A stretch of DNA of 64,000 bases. Origin: Salinicola lusitanus (lineage in GTDB: Bacteria; Pseudomonadota; Gammaproteobacteria; Pseudomonadales; Halomonadaceae). The notes under the pieces were generated by a model. It saw only the letters and a program-made list of their open reading frames with translations, was not told the origin of the DNA and did not search any database. The position numbers were made by a program, and so were the translations under genes. Numbering within the stretch: position 1 is the stretch's first letter; each line of letters starts with the position of its first letter. Positions 1-11,436 of the stretch are shown in pieces. The stretch is from assembly GCF_003206045.1 (NCBI RefSeq), contig NZ_PZJM01000015.1, positions 1 to 64,000 on the forward strand. Reading direction: 5' to 3'.

Positions 1-3000
1 CCGGCACCAACGACGTACCGGTCATCACGGGTGCCGACACCGGCTCGGTGATCGAGGACAGCAACGTCAATGTCTCGGGTAACCTGACGACCAACGGTGC
101 CTTGACCGTCACCGACGCTGACTATGCCCAGAGTGCCTTCGTGCCAGGCAATGCCAGCGCTGCCGCCGGCACGCTGGGTAGTCTCGCCATTACCGCCGGG
201 GGCAACTGGAGCTACAGCGTTGCCAATAGCGCCGTGCAGTATCTGAAAGCGGGTGAGAGCAAGGTCGAGAACTTCACCGTGACCACTCTCGATGGCACGG
301 CGAAGACGATCTCGGTGACCATCGTGGGTACCAACGAGCTGCCAGAGGCGCGGGATGTCAGTGTCACCGGCACCGAAGACCCGTCACCACTCATCGCGGT
401 CAACCTGTCGGGTACGGATGTGGATGGTTCGATCGCAAGCTTCCAGATCACCGCCCTGGGGGCCAACGGCAAGTTCTACAGCGATGCGGCAGGCACCCAG
501 CTTCTGAATGCCGGCGCCAACGTCGCGGCTAGCAACAATGGGGCGACGGTCTACTTCAAGCCTGATGGCAACTGGTCGGGTACCACTTCGCTCAAGTACA
601 CGGCGACCGACAATCAGGGGGGCAAGGATGCGACGCCGGCGACAGCCTCGATCAATGTCACGGCGGTGGCGGATGCGCCCTCGCTGACGCTGAGCGGCAA
701 TAGCGCCAACGGCAGCGGGTTGCTCAAGGAGACCTTTGCCAATCTGTCGCTGGGTACCGACGGCAATGGCGTCAATCCTGCAACACTTCAGTCGACGATC
801 GACGCTGCCGGCACGCCGGCGAGCAGCGGCAATACCACCAATGCCGTCAATAGCAACGTGGCCGCTGGCACCGGGACGCACCTCTCTGGCCTGATGTATC
901 TGGAGGCGGGCAAGACCTACGCCTTCAGCGGGGTCGGCGATGACAGCATCCGTCTGCTGGTCGGCGGCAATGTGGTTGCTCAGGCCACCTGGGGTGGCTC
1001 CGCCGGTGCCTACTCAGGCTCGTTCAAGCCGAGCGTGAGCGGCTACTACACGCTGGACCTCTATCATCACAACCAGGCGGGCGCGGGCAACTACAGCCTC
1101 AATGTCGGCGTCAACGGTGGCACCGCAGTCCCGCTCAACACTGGCAACTACGTGCTGATGCAGGATGTCAGCGCGCTCGACGCCGCCAACGTCAACCACT
1201 CCGGGCTGCTTGGCGGCGACGGTAATGGCAACGGCTACTATCAGCTCTACGCCATGAACGAAGGCGATGAGGACTCGGTAATCCATCTGTCCAAGATCGC
1301 CGCGGCACTGACCGATACCGACGGTTCGGAGACGCTCGGCAGCGTCAGGTTGAGCGGTATTCCGGCAGGTGCCACCCTGAGCGATGGCAGTCACACCGTC
1401 GTCGGCAGCAGCGGGCAAACCAGCGTCGATCTAAGCGGTTGGAATCTCAACACGCTGACGCTCAAGCCGGCCGCCAACTACAACGGTACGATCAACCTGA
1501 CCGCCGCGGTCACCTCGACCGAGGGCAGCAACGGCGACAGCGCGACGACCAGCGTGGCGATTCCGGTCACCGTGCATGCGGTCAACGATGCGCCGCTGGT
1601 CGCAGCCCAGGGCTACAGCGCCACCGTCTCGGAGGAGGGGCTGCCGGGCGGCGCGCCGGATACGCTGGGGACGTCCGATACCACGGATTCCGCGACCGCC
1701 AGCGGCCGCGTGATTGCCACCGATGTCGATGGCGACAAGTTGACTTATACGCTGACGGCGCCGACCACGGTGCTGAGCTCGGGTGGTGCGGCAATCACCT
1801 GGAGCGGCAGCGACGGCGGCACGCTGATCGGATCGGCCGGTGGCAAGGAGGTGATTCGCGCCACCATCGATGCCAATGGCCAGTATCAGGTTATCCTGAA
1901 GGCTGGCGTGGACCACCCCGGCAAGGGCGAGGACACCCTCGGTTTCAACCTCGGGGTCAAGGTCAGCGATGGCAGCCTGAGTGCCAATACCAGCATCGCC
2001 ATCACCGTCGAAGACGACTCGCCGGTTACCCAGTCCCAGTCGATCAGCTTCGTGCAGGGGGCAATCAACACCAATGTACTCCTGATCGTTGATACCTCTG
2101 CCAGCATGAACGACAAGGTGACCGTTGGTGGCGTCGAGCAGACGCGTCTCCAGGTGCTGCAGCAGTCGATCAAGGAGATGTTGACGAAGTACGACGACAT
2201 CGGGAACGTCAAGGTGGCGCTGGCGCCGTTCTCGGATCAGCTCGATAGCTCACCCAAGCAGTGGATGACGGTCTCCGATGCACTCAAGGCGGTGGATGCC
2301 CTGCAGGCCAATGGCGGCACCAACTATGACTACGCGCTGAGCAATGCCCAGACTGCCTGGAACGGCAGCGGCAAGCTGACCGGTGACGTGCAGAACGTCT
2401 CGTACTTCTTCTCCGATGGTGAGCCCACCTTGTCGAGCGCCTACCCGACGGCATCGCAGGCCAACCCGGGCAATACCGTGGACGTCAACCGGGGCGACGG
2501 TATCGATGCCAGCGAAGAGGCGGCCTGGAAGGCGTTTCTCGGCAAGAATGCGATCGACTCGCTGGCACTGGGGATCGGTGGTGACGTGAGTCAGACCTAT
2601 CTCAACCCGGTAGCCTACGATGGCCGCACCGGCGATAACACCGATGCGGTGGTCATCACCAATCTCGATACGCTCTCCAGTGTCGTGAGCGGCACGGTGC
2701 AGATGCCGCTGCTGCAGGATGGCCTGTTGAGCGGTAGCGCGCATGGGTTGTCGTCACTCGGCGGGGATGGCGGCTACATCAAGAGCCTGGTGGTCGACGG
2801 CGTGACCTACACCTTCGACAAGAGCAGCGGCACTGTCTCTGCCTCGTCGAGCGGAGCCACCTACACCTATGACGGCAACTCGCACCAGCTTGGCATCACC
2901 ACGGAGCTGGGCGGCAAGCTAGTCATGGACATGGACGACGGCAGCTACCGCTACACGGCCAAGCTGGGCAGCTTTGGCACCGACGCCATTCGCTACACCT

Positions 3001-4433
3001 TGAGCGACGCCGACGGTGACACCGCCAGCGGGGTGATGAACATCAACGTCAAGAATGGCGTCACCTCGGCGCATGACGACCACATCATCACCAATGTCCT
3101 GAGTCCGAGTCTGAGCGTTGGCGCCGACGTGCTGCTCGCCAATGACGCCATTGCGGCGGGTAGCACGGTGACCACCAACGGGCTGACGCTGACCACTGGC
3201 TGGAAGGATCGTGCATCCGATTTCACCGCAGCCAGCGTACAGACCCAGGACAAGCGCAGCGTCGACAGCTTCACTCTCGATCGCAGCAGCTTCTCTACCG
3301 CCGCCCAGGCGGCCAACACCGCGGCGACCGTGGTGCGTGGAACTCTGGCGGGTGGGAGTTTGTTGTTCGGATTCGGGAGCAGTGCCAACGATCTCATGAC
3401 GCTGACCCTGCGTGCCGGCGAATCCCTGACCCTGGCGACCGGCGTCGCGGGCAGTGTGGCGCTGGCCTACAAGGGCGCTGGGGATAATGGCTTCACCGCG
3501 CTGCCCAACGGTGGCACCTTCACCAACTCGAGCAGCGGGGACAAGAGCTACACCGTTGCGGTCATGAACGTGAAGGACAGCGGCACCGGGCTCTTCGACG
3601 GCTATGGCCCGGAGACCTACGACCTGTCGATGAAGATCGGCTACGCCAACGCCGCCGACACGACCTCTACGCTGAGAACCGACTACACCCTCACCGATAG
3701 TCAGGGGAGCACCGACACGGCGTCGGTAACCGTCGACTACCAGCGCGGGCAGACATTGACCGGCAGCGACGGCGACGACACCCTGATGGCCAACGACAGC
3801 GGCACGACGCTCATTGGGGGCAAGGGCGACGACGTGCTGATCGGCGGCAAGGGCAATGACATCCTCACCGGAGGCGACGGTGACGACATCCTGCGCGGGG
3901 GCGAGGGCAACGATATCCTCAGCGGCGGTGCCGGTCGCGACATCTTGACCGGCGGCGCCGGCAACGACACGCTCGATGGCGGCGCTGGCGCCGACCGTCT
4001 CGAAGGTGGCAAGGGTAACGATATTCTGACGGGCGGTGACGGCAGCGATACCTTTGCCTGGATGCGCGGCGATCAGGGCGCCCCGAGCGCCCCGGCGGTC
4101 GATCGCATCACCGACTTCAAGGGCGGTGACGGCGGTGATCGGCTCGACCTCTCCGATATGCTCGACATCGGTAACTCGAGTCTTTCCAACGCCGACCTGG
4201 CCTCATTGGCGGCTCAGCAGCTGCACTTCGTCAAGGGCGAGGCCAGCGGTGCGCCGGGCACCGCCACCAGCGGCGGCTCGACGCTGGAGATCAAGACAGG
4301 TGGTCCGGAGGGTGCCGTGACGCAGAAGATCGTCTTCAGTAACGTCGACATGACAACGCTCGGCGGCTCGGATACCGAAATCATCAAGTCGCTGCTGGAT
4401 CACGGCAACCTCAAGACGAATCTCGACGGCTGA
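1..4433 (+). CDS. LapA-like giant RTX adhesin, C-terminal part (5' end outside window)
   Basis: The frame is open from the first bases, so the gene starts upstream and about 1476 residues of its C-terminal part are visible. In order there are VCBS/T1SS-143-like beta-sandwich repeats, a PA14-like domain (about 714-1130), more repeats, and a von Willebrand A domain (about 2060-2710) with the MIDAS motif DTSAS and a later FFSDGEP segment. Then come about ten glycine/aspartate RTX nonapeptides (GGxGxDxLx, about 3769-4050) and a C-terminal type I secretion domain of the VC_A0849 kind. Such proteins are secreted without a Sec signal and stay anchored at the surface until LapG cuts near the N terminus; that N-terminal retention module is not in this window. 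lapB follows 32 bases later. The vWA and PA14 domains are the probable ligand-binding parts. Function as a biofilm adhesin is inferred from domains and neighbours. Confidence 0.9.
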   Translation, partial: GTNDVPVITGADTGSVIEDSNVNVSGNLTTNGALTVTDADYAQSAFVPGNASAAAGTLGSLAITAGGNWSYSVANSAVQYLKAGESKVENFTVTTLDGTAKTISVTIVGTNELPEARDVSVTGTEDPSPLIAVNLSGTDVDGSIASFQITALGANGKFYSDAAGTQLLNAGANVAASNNGATVYFKPDGNWSGTTSLKYTATDNQGGKDATPATASINVTAVADAPSLTLSGNSANGSGLLKETFANLSLGTDGNGVNPATLQSTIDAAGTPASSGNTTNAVNSNVAAGTGTHLSGLMYLEAGKTYAFSGVGDDSIRLLVGGNVVAQATWGGSAGAYSGSFKPSVSGYYTLDLYHHNQAGAGNYSLNVGVNGGTAVPLNTGNYVLMQDVSALDAANVNHSGLLGGDGNGNGYYQLYAMNEGDEDSVIHLSKIAAALTDTDGSETLGSVRLSGIPAGATLSDGSHTVVGSSGQTSVDLSGWNLNTLTLKPAANYNGTINLTAAVTSTEGSNGDSATTSVAIPVTVHAVNDAPLVAAQGYSATVSEEGLPGGAPDTLGTSDTTDSATASGRVIATDVDGDKLTYTLTAPTTVLSSGGAAITWSGSDGGTLIGSAGGKEVIRATIDANGQYQVILKAGVDHPGKGEDTLGFNLGVKVSDGSLSANTSIAITVEDDSPVTQSQSISFVQGAINTNVLLIVDTSASMNDKVTVGGVEQTRLQVLQQSIKEMLTKYDDIGNVKVALAPFSDQLDSSPKQWMTVSDALKAVDALQANGGTNYDYALSNAQTAWNGSGKLTGDVQNVSYFFSDGEPTLSSAYPTASQANPGNTVDVNRGDGIDASEEAAWKAFLGKNAIDSLALGIGGDVSQTYLNPVAYDGRTGDNTDAVVITNLDTLSSVVSGTVQMPLLQDGLLSGSAHGLSSLGGDGGYIKSLVVDGVTYTFDKSSGTVSASSSGATYTYDGNSHQLGITTELGGKLVMDMDDGSYRYTAKLGSFGTDAIRYTLSDADGDTASGVMNINVKNGVTSAHDDHIITNVLSPSLSVGADVLLANDAIAAGSTVTTNGLTLTTGWKDRASDFTAASVQTQDKRSVDSFTLDRSSFSTAAQAANTAATVVRGTLAGGSLLFGFGSSANDLMTLTLRAGESLTLATGVAGSVALAYKGAGDNGFTALPNGGTFTNSSSGDKSYTVAVMNVKDSGTGLFDGYGPETYDLSMKIGYANAADTTSTLRTDYTLTDSQGSTDTASVTVDYQRGQTLTGSDGDDTLMANDSGTTLIGGKGDDVLIGGKGNDILTGGDGDDILRGGEGNDILSGGAGRDILTGGAGNDTLDGGAGADRLEGGKGNDILTGGDGSDTFAWMRGDQGAPSAPAVDRITDFKGGDGGDRLDLSDMLDIGNSSLSNADLASLAAQQLHFVKGEASGAPGTATSGGSTLEIKTGGPEGAVTQKIVFSNVDMTTLGGSDTEIIKSLLDHGNLKTNLDG

Positions 4434-4465
4434 GGATGGCCGCCGAATGACAGGAGACCACTGGT

Positions 4466-6688
4466 TTGGTTGATGAACCGACACCGCTTCGCCCGGATCC
4501 GGCCGGGGAGAAGGAGATCGACCCGCTACTGGGTGCGCTGGTCTTTCTCTCCCGCCATCACGGCACGCCGAAATCGGCCGATGTGATCAGTGACGGCTTG
4601 CCGCTGGACGACGGCAGGCTGACGCTGTCGCTGGTCCCGCGAGCGGCTCAGAAAGCGGGGCTCTCGGCCAAGCTGGTGAGTCAGCGCGCCGATCGCGTGG
4701 CCGATATCCTGTTGCCGTGCATCGTGATCCTGCAGGGGCGGCGTGCCGTGGTGATGCTGGCGCGCGATGCCCAGCGCCAGCAGGCGACGGTCTACCTGCC
4801 GGAAGCGGACGGCACCCAGACCGTCGACATGGCGTCGCTGATCGAACAGGCCACCGGCCAGGTGATCTACGCTCGTCGGGAACATCGTTTCGATGCGCGC
4901 GCGCCGGAGACGGTGAAGCTCGCCGAAGGGCACTGGTTCTGGTCGACGCTCAAGCTCTCGACACCGATCTATCGCGACGTTCTGATCGCCTCGCTACTGA
5001 TCAACCTGTTCGCCCTGGCGGCACCGCTGTTCACCATGAACGTCTACGACAAGGTGGTGCCGAACCTGGCGTTCGATACGCTCTGGGTGCTGGCGACGGG
5101 CATGGCGATCGTGGTCGGTTTCGACCTGCTGATGCGCCAAGTCCGGTCGTGGTTTCTCGATACGGCGGGCAAGAAGTCGGAGGTACTGCTGTCGGCCAAG
5201 ATCTTCGCCAAGGTGATGAATCTGAGGATGGAGGCGCGCCCGGTATCGGTGGGCGCCTTCGTCAAGCATCTGCAGGAGTTCGATTCCGTCCGCGATTTCT
5301 TTACCTCGATGACCATGACCACCCTGGTCGATCTGCCGTTCGCGATTCTGTTTCTGCTGGTGGTATGGATCGTTGGCGGTGCGCTGGTGTGGGTGCCCAT
5401 CGTCGCGCTACTGATCCTGATCGGCTACAGCATCATCATCCAGTGGCCGCTGAAGCGCTCGATCGAGCTGGGTTCGCGCCTGGCGACGGAAAAGCACGCA
5501 CGGCTGGTGGAGAGCGTGGCCGGACTGGAGAGCATCAAGCTCGCCAATGCCCAGGGCGAGACCCAACGCCGCTACGAGCGGGCCGTCGGGGAGATTGCCA
5601 AGTGGGGCGTCAAGAGCCGTAATCTCTCGACCTCGGTCTCGTCGCTGACCATGTCGGTCAATCAGCTCTCCACGGTGTGTCTGGTGGTGCTCGGGGTCTA
5701 CCTGATCGGCAACGCCGAACTGTCGATGGGTGGGCTGATCGCGGCCGTGATGCTGACCGGCCGTGCCCTGCAGCCGTTGGCGCAGATGGCGCTGCTGATC
5801 ACGCGGTTCGGTCAGACCCGCAGTGCGATGGCGGCGATCGACCAGATCATGCACCTGCCCGACGAGGTCGACGAGGCCAAGAACTACGTCCATCGCGACA
5901 AGCTCAACATGCGCATCGAGTTCGATCACGTCGGTTTTCGTTACGGCGAGCAGTCCCCGGAAGTGCTGACCGACGTCTCGTTCACCATCGAACCGGGAGA
6001 GCGGGTGGCGATCATCGGCCGCATGGGCGCCGGCAAGAGCACCGTCGAGCGGCTGATGAGCGGTCTCTATCGTTCGACCGCGGGCAGCGTGCGAATCGAC
6101 GGGCTCGATATCAACCAGATCCATCCCGCAGACGTGCGCCGGCATATCGGGTTCGCCGGCCAGGACAGCTCGCTGTTCTTCGGCTCGGTTCGCGACAACA
6201 TCATCCTCGGCCACCCCTACGCCAGTGACGAGGCGGTCCAGCGCGCGGCGGATATCGCTGGGGTGGGCGAGTTCACCCGACGCGATCCCGATGGCCTGGA
6301 TCGCCAGATCGGCGAGGGAGGACGACTGCTTTCCAGCGGACAGCGCCAGACGGTGCTGCTGGCGCGAGCGATTCTGACCAATCCCTCCCTGCTGCTGCTG
6401 GACGAGCCCGGCTCGCACATGGATAACCGCGCGGAGGCAATGCTGCGCCGCACGTTGCGTGACCTGCCGCGAAGCCAGACCCTGGTGCTGGTGACGCACA
6501 AGAGTTCGATGCTGGAAGTGGCCGATCGGATCATCGTGCTGGATTCCGGTCGGGTGATCGCCGATGGGCCCAAGCCTACCGTTCTCAAGGCGCTCAACGA
6601 GGGTCGCGTCCAGGCCCCCGCGGAAACGAACTCCGCAATGCCCCAGGCCGACGGCCAGCAGGAGGTGCGCCATGGCCAGCGCGGATAA
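4466..6688 (+). CDS. lapB: Type I secretion ABC transporter (LapB)
   Basis: This is the inner-membrane ATPase/permease that exports the adjacent RTX adhesin. The 740 residues split into an N-terminal C39-peptidase-like domain (about 15-140), a six-helix ABC membrane domain (about 165-440) and a nucleotide-binding domain. The last shows Walker A GRMGAGKST (near 518), signature LSSGQRQ (near 622), Walker B LLLLDEP (near 643) and H-loop VTHKSS. The peptidase-like domain has alanine in DPLLGALVFL where an active C39 enzyme has cysteine, so it is a docking, non-cutting domain as in LapB/HlyB. The start is a TTG with AGGAG at 4452-4456, nine bases upstream; no in-frame ATG fits better. lapC overlaps its 3' end by 17 bases, indicating one operon. 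Confidence 0.93.
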   Translation: MVDEPTPLRPDPAGEKEIDPLLGALVFLSRHHGTPKSADVISDGLPLDDGRLTLSLVPRAAQKAGLSAKLVSQRADRVADILLPCIVILQGRRAVVMLARDAQRQQATVYLPEADGTQTVDMASLIEQATGQVIYARREHRFDARAPETVKLAEGHWFWSTLKLSTPIYRDVLIASLLINLFALAAPLFTMNVYDKVVPNLAFDTLWVLATGMAIVVGFDLLMRQVRSWFLDTAGKKSEVLLSAKIFAKVMNLRMEARPVSVGAFVKHLQEFDSVRDFFTSMTMTTLVDLPFAILFLLVVWIVGGALVWVPIVALLILIGYSIIIQWPLKRSIELGSRLATEKHARLVESVAGLESIKLANAQGETQRRYERAVGEIAKWGVKSRNLSTSVSSLTMSVNQLSTVCLVVLGVYLIGNAELSMGGLIAAVMLTGRALQPLAQMALLITRFGQTRSAMAAIDQIMHLPDEVDEAKNYVHRDKLNMRIEFDHVGFRYGEQSPEVLTDVSFTIEPGERVAIIGRMGAGKSTVERLMSGLYRSTAGSVRIDGLDINQIHPADVRRHIGFAGQDSSLFFGSVRDNIILGHPYASDEAVQRAADIAGVGEFTRRDPDGLDRQIGEGGRLLSSGQRQTVLLARAILTNPSLLLLDEPGSHMDNRAEAMLRRTLRDLPRSQTLVLVTHKSSMLEVADRIIVLDSGRVIADGPKPTVLKALNEGRVQAPAETNSAMPQADGQQEVRHGQRG

Positions 6689-8075
6689 TGTCGTCAAGTG
6701 GCCTCGGCCAAGCGCGCGCGAGCTCGAGCTGGCCGACGATGCCAGCGCCGCCACACTGCTGGCGACGCCGTGGCGATCGCGCATCATCATCTGGGTGCTG
6801 TTGGCCGCGCTCATCGCGTTCCTGGTGTGGGCAGGGCTGTCGAGCATCGAGGTGGTGACGCGTGGCGCCGGGCAGGTGGTTCCCTCTTCCCGGCTACAGA
6901 CGATCCAGAACCTGGAAGGCGGCATCGTCCGCGAGATCTACGTCGACGAAGGCGACGTGGTCGACGCCGGCCAGCCGCTGGCGCGGATCGATCCGACGCG
7001 AGCGACCTCCGACCTGGCGGAACGCAACTCGACCCTGGCCGGCTTGCAGGCCTCCGTGGCGCAGTACCAGGCGGAACTTGCCTCGGTCACGGTATCGCCC
7101 GACGCCCCGGAGTGGCGGGATCAGGTCAGCGTGTCGGCCCAGAAGATTCCGCTGAGCGATGAGTTCGAGGTCACCAATCAGGATATCTACAGCGCCGCCT
7201 CCAGCGCCTACAGCGAGCGGATCAACGGCCTGCGTTCCCAGCTCGATCAGGCAGCCGCGCAGATTCAGCAGCGTCAGCAGGAACTTCAGGAGTTGCGGGC
7301 CAAGGCGGATTCGCTGTCGCGCAGCTATCAACTGTCACGCCAGCAGTTGGGTATTACCGCGCCGCTGGTGAAGGAGGGCATCGTCTCCCAGGTCGATCTG
7401 CTCAATCTGCAGCGTCAGGTCAACGACCAGCGCGGTGAGCTGGAGTCCGCGCAACTGTCGATCCCGGCCAAGCAGTCGGAGTTGCAGGAAGCGATCAGCA
7501 AGCGGCGGGACGTTGCCGCGCAGTTCCGTTCGCGAAGCGCCGACGCCCTGACCGAAGCGCGAAACAAGCTCGACAGTCTCCAGCAGGGCCGCGTCAGTCT
7601 TCAGGATCGGGTCGATCGCACTCTGATCACGTCGCCGGTTCGAGGCAGCGTGCAGTCGATCAACGTCAATACCATCGGCGGCGTGGTCGATCCCGGTGCC
7701 AGCCTGATGGAGATCGTGCCGATCGAGGACCAACTGCTGGTCCAGGCGAAGATCTCGCCGCGGGATGTGGGCTTCATTCGTGCCGGCCAGCCAGCCACGG
7801 TCAAGTTCTCGGCCTATGACTTCACCATCTACGGCGGCATGAAGGGGCAGGTCATGCGAATCAGCCCCGACACCGAAGAGGATGAAAAGGGCAATACGTT
7901 CTATGAGGTGACGGTGCGCACCGATAGCAATCATCTGGGCAAGAACGTCGACGACCTGGCGATCATTCCAGGCATGCAGGCTACGGTAGACATCATTACC
8001 GGCGAGCAGACCATTTTGCAGTACCTGCTGAAACCGATACTTCGGGCGCAGCAGGGCGCGATGCGTGAACGATGA
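6672..8075 (+). CDS. lapC: HlyD-family membrane fusion protein of the type I secretion system (LapC)
   Basis: This is the periplasmic adaptor linking LapB to the outer-membrane channel. It has 467 residues: a short cytoplasmic N terminus, one transmembrane helix (about 37-56), a lipoyl/barrel-sandwich half (IQNLEGGIVREIYVDEGD), a long coiled-coil hairpin rich in Q, E, L and R (about 165-310), and the second lipoyl half followed by the HlyD beta-barrel. An upstream extension of the frame exists, but the ATG at 6672 has GGAGG (6661-6665) seven bases before it and is the better start. It overlaps the lapB stop by 17 bases, and its own stop overlaps the frame of the TolC-like gene, so translation is probably coupled. 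Confidence 0.93.
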   Translation: MASADNVVKWPRPSARELELADDASAATLLATPWRSRIIIWVLLAALIAFLVWAGLSSIEVVTRGAGQVVPSSRLQTIQNLEGGIVREIYVDEGDVVDAGQPLARIDPTRATSDLAERNSTLAGLQASVAQYQAELASVTVSPDAPEWRDQVSVSAQKIPLSDEFEVTNQDIYSAASSAYSERINGLRSQLDQAAAQIQQRQQELQELRAKADSLSRSYQLSRQQLGITAPLVKEGIVSQVDLLNLQRQVNDQRGELESAQLSIPAKQSELQEAISKRRDVAAQFRSRSADALTEARNKLDSLQQGRVSLQDRVDRTLITSPVRGSVQSINVNTIGGVVDPGASLMEIVPIEDQLLVQAKISPRDVGFIRAGQPATVKFSAYDFTIYGGMKGQVMRISPDTEEDEKGNTFYEVTVRTDSNHLGKNVDDLAIIPGMQATVDIITGEQTILQYLLKPILRAQQGAMRER

Positions 8076-8113
8076 GTGCGCTGCGAGACAAGAAACGGGG
8101 TGAGACAAGCGTG

Positions 8114-9466
8114 ATGATGAAGAGATGGGTTCTGTCCGCCGGTATCGCGACATTAGCCGGCAGCGCTCAGGCGCAAACCTTGACCGAGGCCGTGACCCAG
8201 GCTGTCATGGAATATCCCAGTACGCGCACCGAGATGGCGCGCTATCAGCAGAACCTGGAGGATGCCAGGGCGCAGCGTGGCGCCTACCTTCCCTCCGTCG
8301 ATCTGGAAGCGCGCGTCGGCTATGGCGAGAACGAGAGCGAGACCGACGGCATCTCGCAGTCCAGCGACCCCCACAGCTACCGGCGCGCCTATCTCACCCT
8401 GTCGCAGCTGATCTGGGACGGTAACACCACGATCGAGCGCATCCGCCAGGCGGATGCCGAGAGCGACTACCAGCGCTGGCAGGTCGCGGCGGCGGCCAAT
8501 CAGGTAGGCCTGGTCACGGTTCAGAGCTATCTCGACGTGTTGCGGTCGCAGCGCCTGCTGGAGCTGGCGCAACGCAACGTCGACACTCACCAGCGCATCG
8601 CGGCCGATATCCGGCGCCGTGAGGAGTTGGGGGCCGGCACGGCTACCGATACCAGTCAGGTCGAGGGCCGCCTTGCCCAGGCCCAGGCAAGTCTGATCGC
8701 CGCGCGCAACAACCTGGACGACGCCGTTTCCGCCTTCATCCGCTATGTCGGCGAATCGCCCAAGAACCTGACCTTGCCGGAGGATGTCGACATGCACGGC
8801 GTGCCCGGCGATTTCGACGCCGCCATGGCCATGGCCACGGCCAACAATCCGCTGGTCATTTCCGCTTCCCATTCGATCGCCGCTGCCCAGCACGAGGTCG
8901 CCGCCGAACGTGGCAATTTCCTGCCCACCTTCCGCGCCGAGGCGAGCCGACAGGCCAGCCGCGATTACGATTACGAAGGCAGTGACGCGGATGACTGGAG
9001 TGCCGACCTGGTGATGTCTTGGAATCTCTATCGCGGCGGTATCGACGTCGCCGAGATGCGCTCCCGGGAGGAGTCGCTGCGTGCGGTGCGCTATGACAGC
9101 GATCGCTCCCTGCGCGAGATCCGCGACGAGCTGCGGCTGGCCTGGAATGCGCGCGACTACGTCACCAGCCAGTTGCCGTTCCTGCAACGTCATGTCGAGG
9201 CCAGCGAACAGACCCGCGTCAACTATCGCAAGCAGTTCGACATCGGTCGCCGCACGCTGCTCGACATGCTCGACAGCGAGACCGAGCTCTATGATGCCCA
9301 GCAGGCCCAGGTCCAGGCGACGTTCGCGCTACGTCAGGCCAATTACCGATTGCTTTCCGCGACCGGGCAACTGCTGGACACGCTCCAGGTGGACACTGCC
9401 ATGATCGGGGACGCCGGTGATCGTTACCCCGGGGTGAACCCTGACAACGACCGCCCAAGGGGCTGA
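8114..9466 (+). CDS. lapE: TolC-family outer-membrane channel of the adhesin exporter (LapE)
   Basis: This is the outer-membrane efflux channel completing the LapBCE secretion system. The first 20 residues (MMKRWVLSAGIATLAGSAQA) are a clear Sec signal ending in AQA. The mature part has two outer-membrane efflux repeats with long helices, typical of TolC. An ATG at 8072 in the same frame overlaps the lapC stop as ATGA and would add 14 residues before the signal peptide. I prefer 8114 because it gives a normal signal sequence and has a GGGGTGAG stretch about nine bases upstream. The c-di-GMP receptor gene lapD begins 13 bases after the stop. A second TolC-like gene lies far away at 54818. Confidence 0.88.
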   Translation: MMKRWVLSAGIATLAGSAQAQTLTEAVTQAVMEYPSTRTEMARYQQNLEDARAQRGAYLPSVDLEARVGYGENESETDGISQSSDPHSYRRAYLTLSQLIWDGNTTIERIRQADAESDYQRWQVAAAANQVGLVTVQSYLDVLRSQRLLELAQRNVDTHQRIAADIRRREELGAGTATDTSQVEGRLAQAQASLIAARNNLDDAVSAFIRYVGESPKNLTLPEDVDMHGVPGDFDAAMAMATANNPLVISASHSIAAAQHEVAAERGNFLPTFRAEASRQASRDYDYEGSDADDWSADLVMSWNLYRGGIDVAEMRSREESLRAVRYDSDRSLREIRDELRLAWNARDYVTSQLPFLQRHVEASEQTRVNYRKQFDIGRRTLLDMLDSETELYDAQQAQVQATFALRQANYRLLSATGQLLDTLQVDTAMIGDAGDRYPGVNPDNDRPRG

Positions 9467-9479
9467 CGAGGAGAGCTCC

Positions 9480-11399
9480 ATGAGCCTGTTTCGACGTTCG
9501 ATCGCCATCATGGTCGGCCTGCTGTTCCTGTTCTCGGCCGGTATCTTCGCGATCGAAGTGCACCAGACCCGAGCGTCGCTGGCCGAGCGCCAGCAAGCCG
9601 ACGTCGACAATCTCGCCCAGGCGTTGAGCCTGTCCCTGGTGCCATTCGTCGAGATCGGCGACTGGACCAGTGCCGAAACACTCATGCGAGCGGCGGCCGA
9701 TGGGGGATCGGTGCGCCGGCTCCGTCTCGAAGCCGTGGGAAGGGAAGAGCCTTTGGTGATCGACTCGCGGCGCGATAGCGACACGCCCCAATGGTTCCAG
9801 CGTCTGGTGGTGCTGCCCGATGCGGTCAGCGAGCGCGAGATCAGTGGCGGCTGGTCGGCGCTCGGCAGCATCCGGGTCGAGTCGGAACGAGCTGGCGCCT
9901 ACGATCAGCTCTGGTACCTGGCGCTGCAGCTACTGACCTGGCTGGCGATCGGCATGCTGGTAGTGGTGGTGCTCTGCGTGATCGGTATCAAACGGCTGCT
10001 GGGCCCGCTCAATCGCCTCTCGCGGCGCATCTCCGACATGCAGATCGACGGTTTCGACGAAGCGCTGGAACCCAGCCGTATCCGCGAACTTCAGGGGATT
10101 ACCGAGTCGGTGAATCGGCTGGGCGCCAGACTCAACCAGCAGTTCGAACAGCAGGCGGAGCAGGTCGTCCGTCTGCAGCGCCTGACCGAGCAGGACGCGG
10201 TATCGCAATTGGGCAACCGGGCCTATCTGGCGCGGGCGCTCGACGAGTGGCTGGCGGCGCCGGTGGGAGGCGCTCTGGCGATTCTGCGCATCGATCATCT
10301 GCAGGAGCTCTACCGGCGTGACGGTTTCGAGGCTCGGGACCAGGCGATCCGCAGCCTGGGCAGTCATCTCAAGGGGGCGCAACTGGAGGGCCGTGCCGTT
10401 CTGGCTGCCCGGCTCTCCGCCGAGGAGTTCGCGTTGATTCTCCCGGATTGCGACGACGAGACGCGGGAGCGATGGCTCAAGGATACCCTGGACCGTCTCG
10501 ACGATGTCGTCGATGCCAATCCACTGGTCGAGACCCGTTTCGAACATACGCGGGCCGGCCTGGTGTTGAAAGAGCCAGGCATGACTCGCGAAGGCGTGCT
10601 GGCCAGGGCGGATAGCGCACTGCGCGAGGCGATCGAACTGCGCCAGCGCTGGGTCGTGGTGCGTCCTGAAAATACCTTGGCGGCGCGGGGACGGCAGGAG
10701 TGGCGCCAGGTCATCGATCGGGCGCTGGAGACGCGCAGTCTCAGCTTCGTCGCACAGCCGGTATTGCGGATCGACGGCAGCGAGTTGCACCGTGAGGTGT
10801 TCGTGCGTCTCGACGAAGAGGGCACGCAGCATCCGGCTTATACCTTCCTCCCTGTCATCAACCATTTTCAGTTGGGGGCGAAGCTCGATCGCGCGGTCCT
10901 GGAGAGCCTGGGAGAGAACGTGGCGCGCTTCGAGGGCAGGCTGGCCATCAATCTGACGGCGGACTCGCTGGCGGAACCGGCGCGTTACCGCGAGTTGATC
11001 GGCTGGCTCGAGTCTCATCCGCGCGTCACCGAGCGGCTCGATCTGGAGGTCAGCGAGGAGATCGCGCTCGATCATCTCGATGTCGTGCAGCAGTTGTTTC
11101 GCAGCGCGCATCGCCTCGGCGCCCGCTGCGGTGTCGACCGCTTCGCGAGAAACCTTCAGGCGATGGCCTATCTGGCCAGGCTGCGTCCCGACTACGTCAA
11201 GATCGACCAGGGCTTCTTCGTCCGCGAAGAGGTGGATACCGAGTTCCTGAGAAGCCTCTGCATGGCGGCTCATCAGGTCGAGTCGCAAGTGATCGTGACG
11301 CGGGTCGAGTCGGACGAGCAGCGGCAACGGGTGGAGGCGGTCGGCGCCGATGGTTATCAGGGCTATCTGGCCCCGATCTCCCCGTTGGCATTGAAGTGA
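9480..11399 (+). CDS. lapD: c-di-GMP receptor LapD (degenerate GGDEF-EAL, inner membrane)
   Basis: LapD binds c-di-GMP with its degenerate EAL domain and sequesters the protease LapG in the periplasm, an inside-out switch that keeps the adhesin on the surface. The 639 residues contain TM1 (about 8-27), a LapD/MoxY N-terminal periplasmic domain up to about 145, TM2 (about 148-174), HAMP, GGDEF and EAL domains. Both catalytic motifs are lost: RLSAEEF stands where GGDEF is expected, and REVFVRL where EAL lies. This matches a receptor rather than an enzyme. A strong GAGGAG precedes the ATG at 9480. lapG follows after 37 bases. Confidence 0.93.
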   Translation: MSLFRRSIAIMVGLLFLFSAGIFAIEVHQTRASLAERQQADVDNLAQALSLSLVPFVEIGDWTSAETLMRAAADGGSVRRLRLEAVGREEPLVIDSRRDSDTPQWFQRLVVLPDAVSEREISGGWSALGSIRVESERAGAYDQLWYLALQLLTWLAIGMLVVVVLCVIGIKRLLGPLNRLSRRISDMQIDGFDEALEPSRIRELQGITESVNRLGARLNQQFEQQAEQVVRLQRLTEQDAVSQLGNRAYLARALDEWLAAPVGGALAILRIDHLQELYRRDGFEARDQAIRSLGSHLKGAQLEGRAVLAARLSAEEFALILPDCDDETRERWLKDTLDRLDDVVDANPLVETRFEHTRAGLVLKEPGMTREGVLARADSALREAIELRQRWVVVRPENTLAARGRQEWRQVIDRALETRSLSFVAQPVLRIDGSELHREVFVRLDEEGTQHPAYTFLPVINHFQLGAKLDRAVLESLGENVARFEGRLAINLTADSLAEPARYRELIGWLESHPRVTERLDLEVSEEIALDHLDVVQQLFRSAHRLGARCGVDRFARNLQAMAYLARLRPDYVKIDQGFFVREEVDTEFLRSLCMAAHQVESQVIVTRVESDEQRQRVEAVGADGYQGYLAPISPLALK

Positions 11400-11436
11400 C
11401 ACCGGGGGCATCGATTGGCCGGCCGGACCTGAGCCG

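Noticed and set aside
3769-4050. Dense DNA repeats that might suggest a CRISPR or satellite
   Set aside because: They encode in-frame RTX glycine/aspartate nonapeptides of the adhesin.
5408-6925. Long minus-strand open frame of about 505 codons
   Set aside because: It is antisense to lapB, which has all ABC motifs in the plus frame; high GC leaves the opposite strand open by chance.
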